A DNA stretch of 7,500 nucleotides from Desulfobacteraceae bacterium (GTDB lineage Bacteria > Desulfobacterota > DSM-4660 > Desulfatiglandales > Desulfatiglandaceae), in contig DAOVUP010000060.1 of the NCBI GenBank assembly GCA_030632525.1, positions 1 through 7,500 on the forward strand, in the 5' to 3' direction. This document shows, piece after piece, positions 6,263 through 7,500 of the stretch. The first letter of the stretch is position 1, and the number at the start of each line of letters is the position of its first letter. The notes below the pieces were generated by a model. It was not told where the DNA came from. It saw only the letters and a list, made by a program, of their open reading frames with translations, and did no database searches. The translations under genes were made by a program, and so were the position numbers.

Positions 6263-6304
6263 CGGGTTACGGGTTACGAGTTGCGGGTTTCGGGTTGTAG
6301 GTTT
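6263..6304. repeat. Six-unit heptamer tandem repeat, consensus CGGGTTN
   Basis: Six consecutive 7-nt units start at 6263. Units 1, 2, 4 and 5 are CGGGTT plus a variable last base. Unit 3 is CGAGTTG and unit 6 is TAGGTTT. The array begins two bases after the livH stop codon and fills more than half of the 75-nt gap before livM. It is G/T-rich on the coding strand. Its period of seven would shift frame if it were translated, and the unit resembles the shorter copy behind livG. Confidence 0.75.
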
Positions 6305-6335
6305 TTTGATCAATAATCATCAATTCTGAAGAAAC

Positions 6336-7478
6336 ATGAAAATGCGTAAACTTCAATTCCACCCCTGCGGTAATTTCAAAACAAGCTACCATGATGAGCT
6401 GGTGATCTTCAATACAGACTTTGGCAGGCTCTGGATCAGCATAGGTATTTTGCTCCTTTTCGGCGTTGTGCCATTTATCAGCAGCCCCTATATCCTTCAT
6501 ATGCTCAACTCCATCGGGATTTATGCCATAGCGGCTGTGGGGCTCAATCTTCTCATGGGCTATACCGGCCAGATTTCACTATGTCACGGGGCCTTTTTCG
6601 GCGTTGGAGCCTATACTGCAGCCATCCTGGTGGTAAGGGGAGGGCTTTCTTTCTTACTCACAGTCCCAATTGCCGGACTCGTATGTGCCGCGGTAGGGAT
6701 GGTCTTTGGCCTCCCTTCAGCCCGTCTTAAACACTTATACCTCTGTGTAGCCACATTGGCAGGGCAGATAATCATTGAATATGTCTTAGTAGAGTGGAAT
6801 AGCCTTACAGGGGGCGTAAAAGGAATTGTGATTCCAAGCACTAGTCCGTTTGGGCTGGATCTCGGTAACGACCGCTCCTTCTTTTATGTGATATTTATCT
6901 GTTTTGTTTTGATGACTTGGATAGCCGTCAACCTGATTCGCACAAAGATAGGTCGAGCTTTTGTTGCCATCCGGGATAATGAGTGTGCCTCTGAGGGGAT
7001 GGGAATTCCGGTTTTCCCATACAAACTCTTAGCCTTTGCCATTAGTTCCTTTTACGCTGGTCTTGCAGGCGCTCTTTATGCCTGCCACATGACAAGCATT
7101 ACTCCAGAACACTTTAATTTGTGGTTTTCTATCGAATACATTGCGATGATCATAATCGGGGGCATTGGAAGTATCCCCGGCTCTGTCTTCGGCGCGATAT
7201 TTATTGTTACGCTGAATGAAGTATTGAGCCATATCCCGGAATACCTGACGAACATTGGTGTATCGACCGGAGCAGAGATGAATATTGCCCCTTTACAGGA
7301 TTTCTTTTATGGCCTGGCCATAGTCCTGTTTATCATTTTTCAACCAAAAGGCCTTGCGGAGGGATGGCGCATTATAAGGTCAATCTTTAGACTGTGGCCG
7401 TTTTCTTATTCTATTACTCCCCTAATTAATGATGACCACCAGATATCTGGATCAAGCTATCTACCATTGGAGGACTGA
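6336..7478 (+). CDS. livM: LIV-type ABC transporter permease (LivM-like)
   Basis: This is the second channel-forming permease, 380 residues long, with about nine membrane segments. Diagnostic stretches are GLNLLMGYTGQISLCHGAFF (69-88), AFVAIRDNECASEGMGIPVF (208-227) with YKLLAFAISSFYAGLAGALYA just after it (coupling helix), and IIIGGIGSIPGSVFGAIF (272-289). It has a soluble N-terminal leader of about 30 residues before the first membrane helix and a polar C-terminal tail of about 40 residues after FQPKGLAEGW, both slightly longer than usual. The start codon has only a weak GAAGAAA upstream. The ATG two codons later is an alternative. It lies 75 nt behind livH, across the heptamer repeat, and only 5 nt before the next start codon. 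Confidence 0.93.
   Translation: MKMRKLQFHPCGNFKTSYHDELVIFNTDFGRLWISIGILLLFGVVPFISSPYILHMLNSIGIYAIAAVGLNLLMGYTGQISLCHGAFFGVGAYTAAILVVRGGLSFLLTVPIAGLVCAAVGMVFGLPSARLKHLYLCVATLAGQIIIEYVLVEWNSLTGGVKGIVIPSTSPFGLDLGNDRSFFYVIFICFVLMTWIAVNLIRTKIGRAFVAIRDNECASEGMGIPVFPYKLLAFAISSFYAGLAGALYACHMTSITPEHFNLWFSIEYIAMIIIGGIGSIPGSVFGAIFIVTLNEVLSHIPEYLTNIGVSTGAEMNIAPLQDFFYGLAIVLFIIFQPKGLAEGWRIIRSIFRLWPFSYSITPLINDDHQISGSSYLPLED
7469..7473 (+). promoter_or_regulatory. Ribosome binding site of the gene leaving the window
   Basis: GGAGG inside the end of livM stands ten bases before the ATG at 7484. It is the best Shine-Dalgarno sequence in the rightward operon and supports a real downstream gene. Confidence 0.65.
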
Positions 7479-7483
7479 GCTTC

Positions 7484-7500
7484 ATGGTTTATACCACCTC
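7484..7500 (+). CDS. Start of next operon gene, cut by the window edge
   Basis: An ATG with a good ribosome site opens a frame (MVYTT...) five bases after the livM stop and runs off the end. Too little is visible to name it. By operon logic it should be the missing LivF-type ATPase or the periplasmic substrate-binding protein, since neither is present elsewhere in the window. Confidence 0.5.

Noticed and set aside
1..7500. CRISPR array, tRNA, rRNA, insertion sequence or phage genes
   Set aside because: I found no regularly spaced long repeats, no tRNA-like cloverleaf and no transposase, integrase or phage motifs. The short tandem repeats have no spacers.

Overview
The window is a piece of a bacterial chromosome with moderate GC. 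It looks like an anaerobic, acid-oxidising member of the Desulfobacterota / former Deltaproteobacteria. That guess rests on the gene order (a LIV-type ABC transporter with an AMP-binding acyl-CoA synthetase homologue placed between its subunits) and on the short degenerate repeats scattered in the gaps. No taxonomic marker is present, so the assignment is inference.

Layout. Positions 1-342 hold no convincing gene. They contain an imperfect inverted repeat (98-259) and the terminator of the leftward operon (285-311). From 2884 down to 343, on the minus strand, lies a three-gene unit: a TetR-family regulator closely resembling Bacillus-type FadR, then etfB, then etfA. Positions 2885-3180 are a divergent control region with a perfect FadR-type operator in front of the regulator gene and a separate palindrome over the -35 box of the rightward promoter. 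From 3181 to the right edge, on the plus strand, runs an operon of livG-like ATPase, a C-terminally truncated acyl-CoA synthetase homologue, livH-like permease and livM-like permease. A further gene starts at 7484 and runs off the window.

How they fit together. EtfBA accepts electrons from acyl-CoA dehydrogenases. FadR-type regulators sense long-chain acyl-CoA and, in Bacillus, control etfBA and fatty-acid degradation genes. The divergent transporter probably imports a branched, aromatic or other carboxylic acid (or amino acid) that feeds CoA-dependent oxidation. The regulator would then sense acyl-CoA and release its own promoter together with etfBA.

The points most worth a second look are the exact match of the palindrome at 2902-2919 to the FadR box, and the acyl-CoA synthetase homologue. 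The latter ends about 200 residues early and has altered ATP-binding and adenylation motifs, yet keeps an uninterrupted frame and tight operon spacing. I see no phage, CRISPR, tRNA, rRNA or insertion sequence.
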